Assembly: GCF_000970085.1 (NCBI RefSeq)
Contig: NZ_CP009506.1
Span: forward strand, 3,410,001 to 3,474,000
Origin: Methanosarcina siciliae T4/M
GTDB taxonomy: Archaea; Halobacteriota; Methanosarcinia; Methanosarcinales; Methanosarcinaceae
Direction of reading: 5' to 3'
DNA length: 64,000 nucleotides
Shown here piece after piece: positions 1 through 9,406 of this stretch (position 1 is the stretch's first letter; each line of letters opens with the position of its first letter). Below the pieces are notes generated by a model. The model saw only the letters and a list, made by a program, of their open reading frames with translations. It was not told the DNA's origin and did not search any database. Both the position numbers and the translations under genes were made by a program.

Positions 1-97
1 AGGCCTGCATTGTAGGGGTGTCAGGCGTTGTTACCTTCCTGCTTTCGTCAAAATATTCAATCCATTTTTCATTTCACCGGTTAATTTGATCGGTCAT
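1..97 (-). pseudogene. possible 5' end of a gene running off the left edge, interrupted by an in-frame stop
   Basis: On the minus strand an ATG at 97-95 follows a weak AAGGT ribosome-binding site. The frame reads MTDQINR, then TGA at 76-74, then continues open to the window edge with protein-like composition (NEKWIEYFDESRKV). Either this is the start of a gene with a nonsense mutation, or the real start lies to the left of the window. TGA is not the pyrrolysine codon, so Pyl readthrough does not explain it. The product is not recognisable from about 30 residues. Confidence 0.3.
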
Positions 98-697
98 GGT
101 TTTACCTTGTGAATAGTATGCTTTGCTGAAAAAGCATAATCAAAAAAAAGTCGAGTTTCAAAAAAGGTGAAGAGCTTACAAAAAAATTGTTTTAAGATGT
201 TAAAACGCACCCTGTCCGGAGACGGTTTTACTTTTCAGGCATCTGAATTCCGTTTCGTCTGGAGAAACGTATTCCATTATCCTCAGGCAAAATCCATAGG
301 ATCTGCTGTACATATCGCATTCTCCACACCTTGCTGGCATCTGGTCCGTTGCTTATCCTCCTTTACATTACATTTCAATTATATTTCTTATCTAAAGTCT
401 ATAACTTTCAAAAGTTATATACTTTATCCATAATTTCATGTCTATTCTAATTCGTCTATGACTATTTTTCATCCCTTTAATGACGAATCAAAAGTTTAGG
501 AGAGAGCTTGAGTCATTCCAGAAATTCGTACAGTGGTACGACAAATGACCTAATGAGCTTTTAAGTATTGTTTTTTCGAACCGATTTTATGGGAAGAACT
601 CTGTTTTATGAGCTCATTCCCGTATCGTGTGGTTCCCAAAATGATTTGAGTTATGAGTTTTAGAGCAATTTTTCAGCTGGCTTTTCATAGCCTCTTT
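98..697. other. gene-free A/T-rich intergenic region
   Basis: No convincing coding sequence. An 88-codon plus-strand frame at 167-433 has no ribosome-binding site and an implausible composition. The region lies between the left-edge fragment and the 3' end of the uroporphyrinogen-III synthase gene, so it probably holds the terminator of that minus-strand operon and spacer DNA. Confidence 0.5.
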
Positions 698-1489
698 TCA
701 TAGCTCTTTTTTCATAGCCTTTATCAGGGCTTCAAAGGTGAACTCCTCAGGGATTACGTCTGCATTGACCCCATGTTTTTTCAGGGTATTTCCCGTGGGG
801 GTTCCGATTGCACCTACAACGGCCCCGCTGAGGGTCTCTTTTATTGTATCTCCTGCTCCCAACTTTTCCGCATGCTTCATGAAGCCTTTGACCATCATAG
901 AACTCGTAAAGGCAAAGGCATCAACTTCTCCTGCAAGGGTGCGTTCTATAAGCTCTTTCTGGACTGTTCCTTCAGGGATACTGAGAGTGTACACATGAGT
1001 CTCATAGACGGTTGCTCCGCACTGTTCAAGGCCTTCTATTAAAACCTTAGCCCCAAAAGCGCTCCTTGCAAGGTCAACCGTTTTTCCTTTTACTTCGGAG
1101 CAGAGAGCTTCTACGATTCCTTCGGAACTGTAATCTCCGGGGAGGAAAGGCTTTTCAATCCCTATTTTTACCAGCTCTTTTTCCGTGTTCGGACCAATTG
1201 CTATTACCCGGGTCTTTTTCAGGGCTGTTATGAAGGCTTCTTTATCAGGTTCCGTGAGTTTGTCCAGTGTGAAAGTTATCCCGTTTGCGCTTGTAAATAC
1301 AACGTAATCCGAAGTCCCGTCAATGACCCTCCGCACGAAAGGCTCGAATCCTTCGTCTTTTAAGCCTTCAAGCCGGATCATGGGGGCATAGACGGGCTCA
1401 AAGCCATAGTCCCTTGCAATTGCCTCGGACTTTTCCCTGTAGCTTTCGGGCCTCATGATTGCAAGTACGGGAATTTTTTTTTCTGTCAT
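698..1489 (-). CDS. hemD: uroporphyrinogen-III synthase
   Basis: Cyclises hydroxymethylbilane to uroporphyrinogen III, the last common step before siroheme, cobalamin, F430 and alternative heme synthesis; cytosolic. The roughly 260-residue length and pattern fit the HemD family: an N-terminal start like LAIMRPE, the YVVFTSANGI segment near residue 85, AIGPNTE near 115, and AFTSSMMVKGF near 195. I chose ATG 1489 over GTG 1507 because an AGGAG sits 8 nt before ATG 1489, whereas GTG 1507 has no ribosome-binding site. It follows the SUMT gene by 27 nt in the same direction, so the two form a tetrapyrrole operon with SUMT first. Confidence 0.92.
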   Translation of the reverse strand: MTEKKIPVLAIMRPESYREKSEAIARDYGFEPVYAPMIRLEGLKDEGFEPFVRRVIDGTSDYVVFTSANGITFTLDKLTEPDKEAFITALKKTRVIAIGPNTEKELVKIGIEKPFLPGDYSSEGIVEALCSEVKGKTVDLARSAFGAKVLIEGLEQCGATVYETHVYTLSIPEGTVQKELIERTLAGEVDAFAFTSSMMVKGFMKHAEKLGAGDTIKETLSGAVVGAIGTPTGNTLKKHGVNADVIPEEFTFEALIKAMKKEL

Positions 1490-1516
1490 GCTTCTTTCTC
1501 CTGTCACTTCAACGGA

Positions 1517-2284
1517 TTAAAAATCCACTCCTGTCAGCTGTTCTCCAAGGATCTTGTGCAGGTTGACAACGTCGCCTACAACCGTGATGGCAGGAGCCTT
1601 TACTTTTCTTTCTTCTGCCAGGTCAGCGATGTTTTCAAGGGTGCCTACGGTTACCCGCTGGTCAGGCCGGGTTCCCCTCTCGATCACTGCAACAGGGGTT
1701 TTCGGGTCCTTCCCGTATTTCATGAGCTCTCCGGTATTCCGCCTGAGCATCTTTACGCCCATAAAGATTACAATGGTCCCGTCGAACTTGGCCAGGGTCT
1801 CCCAGTCCAGGCCGCTTTCCTCTTTTGTCGGGTCCTCGTGCCCTGTTATAAAGGTGACCATCGACGTGCTTTCCCTGTGGGTTACCGGAATTCCCGCATA
1901 GGCAGGTACTGCAATTGCAGAGGTGATCCCGGGAACTATTTCGAATTCGATGCCCTCTGCTACAAGCACCTCGGCTTCTTCTCCTCCCCTTCCGAATACG
2001 TAAGGGTCTCCGCCTTTCAGCCGGACCACCATCTTTCCTTCCTTTGCTTTCAGGACAAGCACTTCATTGATTTCGGACTGGGTCATCGTGTGGTTCCCGG
2101 CATATTTCCCAACATCGATTTTTTCCGCCCTTTCCGGCATGGAACCCAGGATAGCTTTTCCCGGAAGCTGGTCGTAGACGATTACTTCTGCGTTGTCTAT
2201 AAGCCTGCGGGCTTTCAGAGTGAGAAGTTCAGGGTCTCCGGGACCCGAACCCACAAGGTAAACTTTTCCGTAATTTTCTGACAT
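1517..2284 (-). CDS. cobA: uroporphyrinogen-III C-methyltransferase (SUMT)
   Basis: Transfers two methyl groups from SAM to uroporphyrinogen III to give precorrin-2, which feeds siroheme, F430 and cobamide synthesis. The 255-residue protein is a stand-alone SUMT. It has the N-terminal VYLVGSGPGDPELLTLKA signature, the VRLKGGDPYVFGRGGEE motif near residue 90, and VPGITSA near 120. It lacks the CysG N-terminal dehydrogenase/ferrochelatase part. An AAAGGA lies about 10 nt upstream of the ATG. The start of the downstream hemD is 27 nt away, so both are probably transcribed from the upstream region 2285-2767. Confidence 0.95.
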   Translation of the reverse strand: MSENYGKVYLVGSGPGDPELLTLKARRLIDNAEVIVYDQLPGKAILGSMPERAEKIDVGKYAGNHTMTQSEINEVLVLKAKEGKMVVRLKGGDPYVFGRGGEEAEVLVAEGIEFEIVPGITSAIAVPAYAGIPVTHRESTSMVTFITGHEDPTKEESGLDWETLAKFDGTIVIFMGVKMLRRNTGELMKYGKDPKTPVAVIERGTRPDQRVTVGTLENIADLAEERKVKAPAITVVGDVVNLHKILGEQLTGVDF

Positions 2285-2776
2285 ATGAAGACGGTTCCTT
2301 TATGATTTTTGAATAGAAATGTGTAATCTGGAGAAGGTTAACGAGTTTTTAGAATATATAATATCCTGAAAATCGAGTCAAAAGTGATGCATTTGTGTTG
2401 CACCTGTTTGCATTATTGTACCTGTTTGTATTGTTGTTTGTATTGTTATACCTGTTTGCCTTTGTGTTCCAGCTCTATAAATTCAGAATCTCTCTATCCT
2501 TCTCTTTTCACAACCTGAATATTTTCCAGCTTTTTGTTATCATTAGCCGGAATATGAAGTTTGAAGTAAATCATAAGGAGCATTTTTCCTAAATCTTGTT
2601 TCACAAATTATATGGATTCTTATTGCTCATTATATGTCTGTATTTTTATTATTATTCCTCTATCCTTTATGTTCGCAGGTGCTCCAGCATCTGTATCGTG
2701 GCGCACGTATTCTCTAATGTAAACTTTAATTCCGAATATAAACCATAATTTCAATAATAGTTAAGGAGTGGAAAAC
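2285..2776. other. divergent promoter region with degenerate CCTGTTTG repeats
   Basis: Gene-free stretch between the minus-strand SUMT gene and the plus-strand glycosidase gene. Around 2398-2470 the words cacctgtttgc, tacctgtttgt and tacctgtttgcc recur in a T/G-rich low-complexity run. A 65-codon frame covering it encodes only a hydrophobic low-complexity string. I see no other structure. Confidence 0.5.
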
Positions 2777-4651
2777 TTGCCAAACAAACCTGAACTTCTA
2801 CCGCTCCACAAGCTTGGGGCCCGGGAAGATAAACAGACTTCCGGGAGAATAAATTTCGGGCTTTTTTTACCGGGTGTGTCGGAAGAAGGAGAAAATGAGC
2901 TCCTTGTGAGGGTTATTCATGAAAAAGACCAGTTCCTTCAGGATATACCTCCAATGGACTTTGAAATGGAACATTCGAAGGACCCGGATTATGGGGATTA
3001 CTGGTCTGCAACGATAAATATCAAAGCTGAAGATAAGCTCAAACCTTATTCTGCATGGGGAACCCCTGGAAAGTATGTCTATCGGTATTGCCTTAAAACC
3101 TCGAAAAAGCCAGAACTTATTGACTGGATTATCGATCCATTCGCCAGGGAATTCGGGATCGGGAAATTATCCGCCTTCACCCTCGGGTACGAACCCTATG
3201 AGTGGGACAAACATGAGCTGGCATGGAAAACCCCTTTCGTAAATGACATTATCCTCTATGAGCTCATGATCAGCGAGTTTGCGGATGATATAGAAGGGAC
3301 GATTGCCCATCTGGATTACCTCGCAGACCTGGGAATTAATTGTATAGAACTGATGCCTCTTTCAAACGTTGAGAAAAGGGTGGACTGGGGATTTGCCCCG
3401 ATAGGGTATTTCGGGGTGGACGAGCGTTTCGGAAATCGAAAAGACATGCAAAAGTTGATTGATGCGGCTCACCAGAAAGGCATTGCAGTCATAGTGGATT
3501 CGGTTTATGCGCATACAAGCCATCTTTTTCCGTATTACTATGTTTACAACGAACTTGGATACCCTCAGGACGAGAACCCCTTCATGGGCCCTTTCGCTGA
3601 AAATGCTTTAGGAATAAGTACGGACTTCAACCACAAATTTGTCCGGGATTTCTTTTTGACGGTCAACAACCACTGGCTTGACAGCTATCATGTAGATGGT
3701 TTCAGATACGACTACGTGCCCGGGTACTGGCTAGATAATTCGGACAACGGTTATACGAAACTTGTACGGGACACTTACCAGCTGGTTAAAGCAAAAAAAG
3801 GTTCTTCCAATCACTGGCAACGTTTTTTTGAAGGAGAATCCGTAAACCTCATCCAATGTGCCGAGCAGCTTCAAAAACCTGTAGAAATCCTGAATAAAAC
3901 TCACAGTAACTGTACCTGGCAAAACGGGACACTGTCAACAGCCAGGGAAATAGCCGGGAATCCCGGGAAGTTGACCGACCTGGGCTTCCTTTTTGGCCTC
4001 GTTGATTATCCGGCAGAAGTTCAGAACAACGGGGATAAACTCACAAAAACGACTCTGCAGTACCTGGAAAATCATGACCATTCCCGTTTTATCTGTACTT
4101 TTGGAACCGTTCCCGGTGATAATGAACTTTTAAAAGAAGGGAACCGTGCCCTCTGGTACCGGGTACAGCCTTACCTGATAGGCCTGCTTACGGCAAAAGG
4201 AATTCCTATGTTATGGCAGGGGCAGGAATTTGGCGAAAATTACTTCCTTCCTAAGGAAGGGTGGGGAAGAGTGCTTTTGTACAGACCCGTGCGCTGGGAA
4301 TATTTCTATACTTCCGAAGGCAGGTCACTGGTCAATCTTGTCAGGAAACTTGTTAAGCTTCGCAGGAATAAACCTCAGTTTTCCCGAGGAGAGCATTACT
4401 TCTGCAATGATTATGCCCTCTATCAGTCCCGAAATCTTATGCTGTTTTCCCGAACTTACAACGGAGTTTTCAGCCTGGTAGCATTGAACTTCGGAGCCCG
4501 GGCGCAGGCGGTATCTTTCAAGTTTCCATCCGCGGGCAACTACAGGGAAGAACTTCACGGGAAGGATAATTTAATGGGAGTTTCTGCGGGGGAGGACGTT
4601 CAGCTTAATATTCCTGGCAACTACGGAAGGATCTGGACACTGGAAACTTGA
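2777..4651 (+). CDS. GH13 alpha-amylase family glycosidase (branching enzyme or trehalohydrolase-like)
   Basis: Predicted to act on alpha-glucans such as glycogen. After an N-terminal beta-sandwich (about 1-150), the catalytic barrel shows DYLADLGINCIELMPLS, VIVDSVYAH, DGFRYDYV (nucleophile region), LIQCAEQ in the acid/base region and a final ENHDHSRF motif. A C-terminal beta domain follows. The layout resembles maltooligosyltrehalose trehalohydrolase and 1,4-alpha-glucan branching enzyme; I cannot decide between them. GTG 2768 abuts the AAGGAG, leaving no spacing, whereas TTG 2777 sits 9 nt after it, so TTG is the better start (624 aa). It is monocistronic. Confidence 0.85.
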   Translation: MPNKPELLPLHKLGAREDKQTSGRINFGLFLPGVSEEGENELLVRVIHEKDQFLQDIPPMDFEMEHSKDPDYGDYWSATINIKAEDKLKPYSAWGTPGKYVYRYCLKTSKKPELIDWIIDPFAREFGIGKLSAFTLGYEPYEWDKHELAWKTPFVNDIILYELMISEFADDIEGTIAHLDYLADLGINCIELMPLSNVEKRVDWGFAPIGYFGVDERFGNRKDMQKLIDAAHQKGIAVIVDSVYAHTSHLFPYYYVYNELGYPQDENPFMGPFAENALGISTDFNHKFVRDFFLTVNNHWLDSYHVDGFRYDYVPGYWLDNSDNGYTKLVRDTYQLVKAKKGSSNHWQRFFEGESVNLIQCAEQLQKPVEILNKTHSNCTWQNGTLSTAREIAGNPGKLTDLGFLFGLVDYPAEVQNNGDKLTKTTLQYLENHDHSRFICTFGTVPGDNELLKEGNRALWYRVQPYLIGLLTAKGIPMLWQGQEFGENYFLPKEGWGRVLLYRPVRWEYFYTSEGRSLVNLVRKLVKLRRNKPQFSRGEHYFCNDYALYQSRNLMLFSRTYNGVFSLVALNFGARAQAVSFKFPSAGNYREELHGKDNLMGVSAGEDVQLNIPGNYGRIWTLET

Positions 4652-4806
4652 ATATACCGAAAAAAAATCTTTCTGAATACAGAGGCTTAACTTAGTCGGG
4701 TTCAACTTAATCTGGTTCAACTTAATCGGTTTGAATACATTATAAATTTCCTGGTACTTTTCAGGTGGTAATCAATAAATACCTCTAAAGTATTACTGAG
4801 TTCAGT

Positions 4807-5724
4807 ATGCTTCGCATAACTTTTCTTGGCACTGGAGGTTCTCTTCCAACCCGCAACCGAAATCCGTCAGCAGTAATGGTCAATAGAGAAGGGGAGCTTC
4901 TACTCTTTGACTGTGGCGAAGGCACCCAGCAGCAGATGATGCGGGCAAAAACAGGGATGATGAGCCTGTCCTCGATTTTTGTCAGTCATTTTCATGCCGA
5001 TCATTTTCTGGGAATTCCGGGCCTGATCCAGACCATGTCTTTCATGGGCAGAAAAGAGCCTCTTATGATTTACGGGCCAGCGGGGACCCGGGAATTTACC
5101 GAACTCTTCAAGGCTCTTGGCTATTTCAACCTTAAATACGAAATTCGGGGCACGGAACTGAAATCCAGAGACGTTGTCGAAGGGGACGGATATGTGGTCC
5201 GGGCTTTAAAGACCGAACACAGCACGCCGAGTCTTGGCTATGCCCTTATTGAAAACCCCAGGCCCGGACGTTTTAACAGGGAAAAGGCAGTCGCTCTCGG
5301 AGTCCCACCCGGCCCTCTTTTCTCAAAACTGCAAAAGGGAAATCCTGTGGAAGTGGGCGGAAAGGTGGTAAGACCCGAACAAGTCATGGGAACCCCTAGG
5401 CTCGGCAGGACAATCGTGTACAGCGGAGACACCAGGCCCTGTGAAGCCATACTTGAGGCAAGCAGAGACACCGACGTCCTGATCCATGATGGCAGCTTCG
5501 CCGATGAGATGGCAGACTGGGCTGAAGAATCCATGCATTCAACTGCAGGCGAGGCTGCAGCCCTTGCAAAAGAAGCCGGAGTCAGGAAACTGGTCCTAAC
5601 CCATATAAGTTCACGTTATACCGATGATGTGGAGCCTATCCTGAATGATTCAAAAAAAGTGTTTGAAAATGTTATTGTAGCCGAAGACCTGATGGAACTT
5701 GAGATCCCGTACAGGCCTGAGTAG
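4807..5724 (+). CDS. rnz: ribonuclease Z
   Basis: Zinc-dependent endonuclease that removes tRNA 3' trailers; cytosolic. The 305-residue metallo-beta-lactamase fold begins with MLRITFLGTGGSLPT. It carries the metal-binding HFHADH motif near residue 60, the YSGDTRPC segment near 200, and a late histidine in LTHISSRY near 265. Length and order match the short archaeal/bacterial RNase Z. No clear ribosome-binding site precedes the ATG; a TATA-like tataaattt at 4741-4749 suggests a short leader. It stands alone between the GH13 gene and a convergent small gene. Confidence 0.95.
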   Translation: MLRITFLGTGGSLPTRNRNPSAVMVNREGELLLFDCGEGTQQQMMRAKTGMMSLSSIFVSHFHADHFLGIPGLIQTMSFMGRKEPLMIYGPAGTREFTELFKALGYFNLKYEIRGTELKSRDVVEGDGYVVRALKTEHSTPSLGYALIENPRPGRFNREKAVALGVPPGPLFSKLQKGNPVEVGGKVVRPEQVMGTPRLGRTIVYSGDTRPCEAILEASRDTDVLIHDGSFADEMADWAEESMHSTAGEAAALAKEAGVRKLVLTHISSRYTDDVEPILNDSKKVFENVIVAEDLMELEIPYRPE

Positions 5725-5837
5725 GCAGACCCGAATAAACGTTTTCTTTCCAAAAGCAGGGTTTAGTAATTGGGTTAAATTTCTTTACAGAAATTAATCT
5801 GTAGGAACAATCTTCATACGATAAGAGCCGGGGATCT

Positions 5838-6098
5838 TCAGACAAGGGTCCAGTCCAGTTTTTTGTCTTCAGCGTCGTAGAGGGTAACCCTCATAGTCTT
5901 GTCTTCAATTTCGTAGAGAGGCCTGACTCCAAGATAAAATGTGTCACCGGGGCTGATTTCGATTTCACCGCTTACTCTTCCGAAGTACACCCTCCCTTTT
6001 GTATCTTTTTCTTCAACTGTCACACCTTTCCAGGTCAGGTTCTGGATTACGCTTATAACCCTGCACTCAAAGCGATCGACTTCACGTATTTCATTCAT
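5838..6098 (-). CDS. small conserved-looking protein, function unknown
   Basis: An 86-residue protein with a good ribosome-binding site (GAGGGAT about 6 nt before the ATG). The charged, beta-rich composition suggests a small barrel or OB-like fold (FECRVISVIQNL, GRVYFGRVSGEIEISPGD). No transmembrane segment, cysteine motif or signal peptide. It converges on rnz, with a 113-bp gap between the two stops. I do not recognise a named family. Confidence 0.65.
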   Translation of the reverse strand: MNEIREVDRFECRVISVIQNLTWKGVTVEEKDTKGRVYFGRVSGEIEISPGDTFYLGVRPLYEIEDKTMRVTLYDAEDKKLDWTLV

Positions 6099-6343
6099 GA
6101 GAATCCCTCTTAAATCTTGTTCCGGGTATGGTTAAGACCTTACCCAAATATGGTTTCTGATAAAGAATAACGATTTCTATACATAAAACTATCCCAGAGG
6201 CTTCAATAAGAGAGTTTTCTTCAAATCTTCTTATGAATTTCAAGAGTCTGGAAAATAGCTTCTCCGGACTGGAAAATTAGTCTGGAATGTATTCTGCGCG
6301 GGAAAAAAAGCACTTTATCCGTGTTTCACACATATTTTCAGGT

Positions 6344-7462
6344 TTATACATAAAGGTGGGTCGGGTCCGGAGTGAAATCTTCCCGGGTCAATTTCGCAAG
6401 TGATTTTTCAAAGTCTTTCCACGTGACGATTTCCCTGTCATCGATTATTGCCTGATGCAGGGCGGTTTTAAGGATTTTTTCGACAATGTCTCTGCCTGAA
6501 AGCCCTTTGGCTTTCTTTGCAAGCGCCTGGAAATCACATTTCTCTACCTGCAGGGGGAAGGTCTTCACATTTGATCTCAGAATATGGACGATTTCTTCTT
6601 CTCCTGGAAGGACAAATTCGATCTCTTCTTCGAACCTGCTTCTTACAGCAGAGTCCAGGGCGTTGACCCGGTTTGTCGAACAGATGGTACAGACTCCTTC
6701 ACGTTCGACTATCCCGTCCATTTCTGTCAGAAGGGCGTTTACGATCTCGCTTACGTCTCCTCTGAGCTCCTGAAAGCGCCTGTCGAGAGCTATGGCATCA
6801 AGTTCGTCAATGAAAATTATACAGGGGGACATTTCTTCTGCCCGGTCATAAAGCTGGTGGATCTGACGGGCTCCGTCTCCTACATATTCCCCTATTAGCT
6901 GGGTAGCCTTGACCGGAATAATGGGTACATCGGTTTTGTTTGCAAGGGCTTTTGCAAGCATGGTTTTTCCAGTACCCGAGGGTCCGAAAAACAGGATGTT
7001 TCTCGGTGCCCATTTCCCGAAACGTTCGGGCTCTTCCAGAAAGCGTTCGATCAGCCTGCACTTCTGTTTTGCAAGTTCCTGCCCTATTACGTCTTCAAAT
7101 ATGACATCACTTTTTATCTCTGCAGAGGACGAAATTCCGTTTTCCTCTTCGGTTACGATAATAGCTGTTGAGTTCCCGATCATGGATTCTGCAGGTTCCA
7201 CATCTATGATACGGTATGCAAAGTCAGGAAACATCCGCCTGTCAAAAAGATAATCTCCTTTGCGGGCAACATATCCGTTCCACTGTTCCCGGGCATAGAA
7301 TTCAAAGACGTCCCTGTTTTCAATGACAGGGTATTCCTCCATCATGCCACTCAGGGGGTATCCTTCAGGTTTCAGGATAAGAAGTTCGGATGTGGATTTC
7401 CCGAACTCGGTATTGTTTTCGTGAGTCTTTTTCGTGTTCACTCTTTGTGAAACTGGTCGCAC
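6344..7462 (-). CDS. AMA-type AAA ATPase with C-terminal HbYX proteasome-docking motif
   Basis: A 372-residue single-AAA protein. An N-domain of about 140 residues precedes one AAA module with Walker A GPSGTGKT (near 162), the pore-like QLIGEYVGDGA segment, Walker B IIFIDELDAI (near 217) and arginine finger SAVRSRFEEE (near 265). The protein ends in THLYV, which fits the hydrophobic-Tyr-X (HbYX) motif that PAN and Cdc48 use to open the 20S gate. Architecture, size and host fit the AMA group (AAA ATPases of Archaeoglobus and methanogens). The proteasome alpha gene lies about 2 kb away. The GTG start at 7462 has no clear ribosome-binding site; a GTG at 7441 is an alternative. Confidence 0.82.
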   Translation of the reverse strand: MRPVSQRVNTKKTHENNTEFGKSTSELLILKPEGYPLSGMMEEYPVIENRDVFEFYAREQWNGYVARKGDYLFDRRMFPDFAYRIIDVEPAESMIGNSTAIIVTEEENGISSSAEIKSDVIFEDVIGQELAKQKCRLIERFLEEPERFGKWAPRNILFFGPSGTGKTMLAKALANKTDVPIIPVKATQLIGEYVGDGARQIHQLYDRAEEMSPCIIFIDELDAIALDRRFQELRGDVSEIVNALLTEMDGIVEREGVCTICSTNRVNALDSAVRSRFEEEIEFVLPGEEEIVHILRSNVKTFPLQVEKCDFQALAKKAKGLSGRDIVEKILKTALHQAIIDDREIVTWKDFEKSLAKLTREDFTPDPTHLYV

Positions 7463-8212
7463 TTTGTTATCAACTCGAATACTTTTCTAATTCGAATACT
7501 TCCCTATACCTATAGTTATCTGAAGAGATAATAAAATTAACCCTATAAAACGGTATTGGGATTCGATTGCGAAAGACATATCGTAACTCAGCAGAAATAA
7601 ACCATTTCCTTAAAAAGTATTCGTGTTGGGCATTAGTTTCCCCTGCTATTCATCTGCAAATTTCTGTGAACACATCTATGGACTACAGGTATTATTATAT
7701 ATCCATAATTTTATGTACAAATGTGTAGACATTCAGGTCTTTATCCGTAGACATTTATGTTCTGGAAAGGACCTTATGGATTTTGTCCTGAAGGAGCTCT
7801 CTAATGTAAAATATTTATATGAGTAATAGATAAAGGTTTATTGTTAATATTTGCTTGAACAACCGTTTATGCAGGCTTCGATGAATTCTTTGTATAAATA
7901 ATGAGGCTTCAGTGGCGGATTCTCTGGCAGATCCCTCTGATCTATTCATTTGAAATAAGAATGTAATTGGATTAAAGGGAAAACTAATATATTAGACGAT
8001 AATATATAAAATGCTAATATATTAGAGATATAATATATAATTTAACTATAAATTGAAACTATTCTCAAAATAGTTAAAAGCCGGGAATTAATCACCAGTG
8101 TATTACACAATTAATATTATTATACAGTTTATGCTGTATACGTAATATACGTAATATAGAACTATGAATAACGCAAAAGATCTTAAGCAGCTAACTAAGT
8201 TAGTTCCAGAGT
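7463..8212. other. A/T-rich intergenic region with tandem CTAATATATTAG palindromes
   Basis: No gene recognised. The perfect 12-bp palindrome CTAATATATTAG occurs at 7984-7995 and 8014-8025, exactly 30 bp apart. Each copy is followed by a similar ATAATATATAA, so the unit is a 30-bp tandem duplication. Downstream lie an inverted repeat AACTATT/AATAGTT near 8055-8075 and a direct repeat ACGTAATAT near 8140-8155. This looks like an operator/promoter region for the small gene that follows. Confidence 0.5.
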
Positions 8213-8410
8213 ATGATTTATATGTTTACTATGGAGAATACGGAAGGTTTCGACCAGAAAACTCTTGACAAGATGAACGCTGAAGTCAAAAAGACTATGA
8301 GCAAACACGACCCCAAGTCAAAAAATTATAAGAAATTATGCGAAAAGGTTGAAGACCAGATCTTCGATAAGTACTGTTCTGAGGTGTTCAGACCCTCTCT
8401 CAAACTTTAA
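8213..8410 (+). CDS. small charged protein, function unknown
   Basis: A protein of up to 65 residues, mostly alpha-helical and Lys/Asp/Glu-rich (core MENTEGFDQKTLDKMN; C-terminal IFDKYCSEVF). ATGs at 8213, 8222 and 8231 are all possible starts; none has a strong ribosome-binding site, and the charged core begins at 8231. A 34-codon ORF in another frame (8165-8269) overlaps the start and could be a leader peptide or chance. A T-rich terminator-like tract follows the stop. No family recognised. Confidence 0.5.
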   Translation: MIYMFTMENTEGFDQKTLDKMNAEVKKTMSKHDPKSKNYKKLCEKVEDQIFDKYCSEVFRPSLKL

Positions 8411-8429
8411 TTTTGCCGCTGGATAACAC

Positions 8430-8475
8430 TTATCCCGGCAAGTTTTTTATTTTTAGTTTTATTTTTCGATTTAAT
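8430..8475 (+). terminator. T-rich archaeal-type terminator
   Basis: After the stop of the small gene, a weak hairpin (gccgctggataacacttatcccggc region) is followed by repeated runs of five to six T (gttttttatttttagttttattttt). This is typical of poly-T-dependent archaeal termination. Confidence 0.5.
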
Positions 8476-9406
8476 CTGATTTTGATATGCTTCTGTTTTG
8501 TATTCCGAATTGAGTCATAGGAGTCATAGGGTTTATATGTGGTCTTGTTTATATTTCGTCTTGTTTATATGAAGTAAAAACCGGATATCAGCTGGAACTT
8601 TCAGGCTGAAACCTGCAGTTGCTAAGTTAGGAAACAGAATATGAGCTGTCGGATAAGCAGTTAAATAAGTTACTTAATTGTCTAATAAGCTGTCTAATAT
8701 ATACTATACTGAATGAGTATTAGTGTAACAAAGTATAATATTGATGAGCAGAACTGATTGACAGAAGAGCAGCTTTGCCGCGACTCATTACAGTTTATGC
8801 ATAAGTTGGTGAGGTCTGAATAAGGAGCATCTTCAATTTCAGGTGCAGAAAGGGTAGAATGGGAATTATTCTTTACATGCCCTGAATCGGAAATTCAGCC
8901 CCGGAAAAGTTCCAGACCCTCATAAGCATTATAACTGAGTAAATACACTTTACTAAAGACATAGTTAACATTTGAATGGACCTTCAGACCCTGCCAAAAA
9001 GTCACTATAGTACGGGAGTCCGGGTTAAGCCCGAAAAACGCGTACTTTGCAGGGTTGTAAACTCCCTTTAACCGGGATATTTTCTACGGGTTTCATCGGG
9101 AAAAAACTCTTTAAGGATTGAAAGTCTCGCGTAAATGGCTAAAAACTCTAATAAGGAAGAAATACGTTATAGGGAATCAAAAATCGATTTCCTTACCTGA
9201 ACGCTGGGTCGGGGACTTTAAGCTCCTGAGCTTTCGGGGTATCCGCATCGGTTTAATAACGCTTACCGACCAAAGCCTTTTTTGGGCATGCGGTAGTTTA
9301 GCTGAAGATTCTGCGGATTTGAAATCCCTAAGGAAAAACAGCCGGTTTCTCGCCGGGAAAAATTGAAACAATATAGAACATAAAATAAGGCAAGGAGATA
9401 CGGAAT
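8476..9406. other. long leader/intergenic region before psmA with hairpin-rich segment 9010-9290
   Basis: No protein gene is convincing; the 82-codon frame at 9118-9366 has no ribosome-binding site. Several hairpins cluster here: AGTACG/CGTACT enclosing CGGG-ttaag-CCCG near 9009-9047, AGGG/CCCT near 9052-9068, and AAGCT-cctg-AGCTT near 9220-9233. In many archaea RNase P protein genes precede psmA in this superoperon; none is present here. I looked for RNase P RNA and SRP RNA signatures and found none. Confidence 0.4.

Noticed and set aside
167..433. 88-codon plus-strand frame near the left edge
   Set aside because: No ribosome-binding site, low-complexity aromatic/hydrophobic composition and no family resemblance; it lies in spacer DNA.
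8738..8820. C/D box sRNA (ttgatga ... ctga)
   Set aside because: The C box has the wrong first base, no paired C'/D' boxes at normal spacing and no terminal stem.
9118..9366. 82-codon frame upstream of psmA as a relic of Pop5 or Rpp30
   Set aside because: The translation shows none of the conserved blocks of either RNase P protein and there is no ribosome-binding site; kept only as part of the non-coding leader region.
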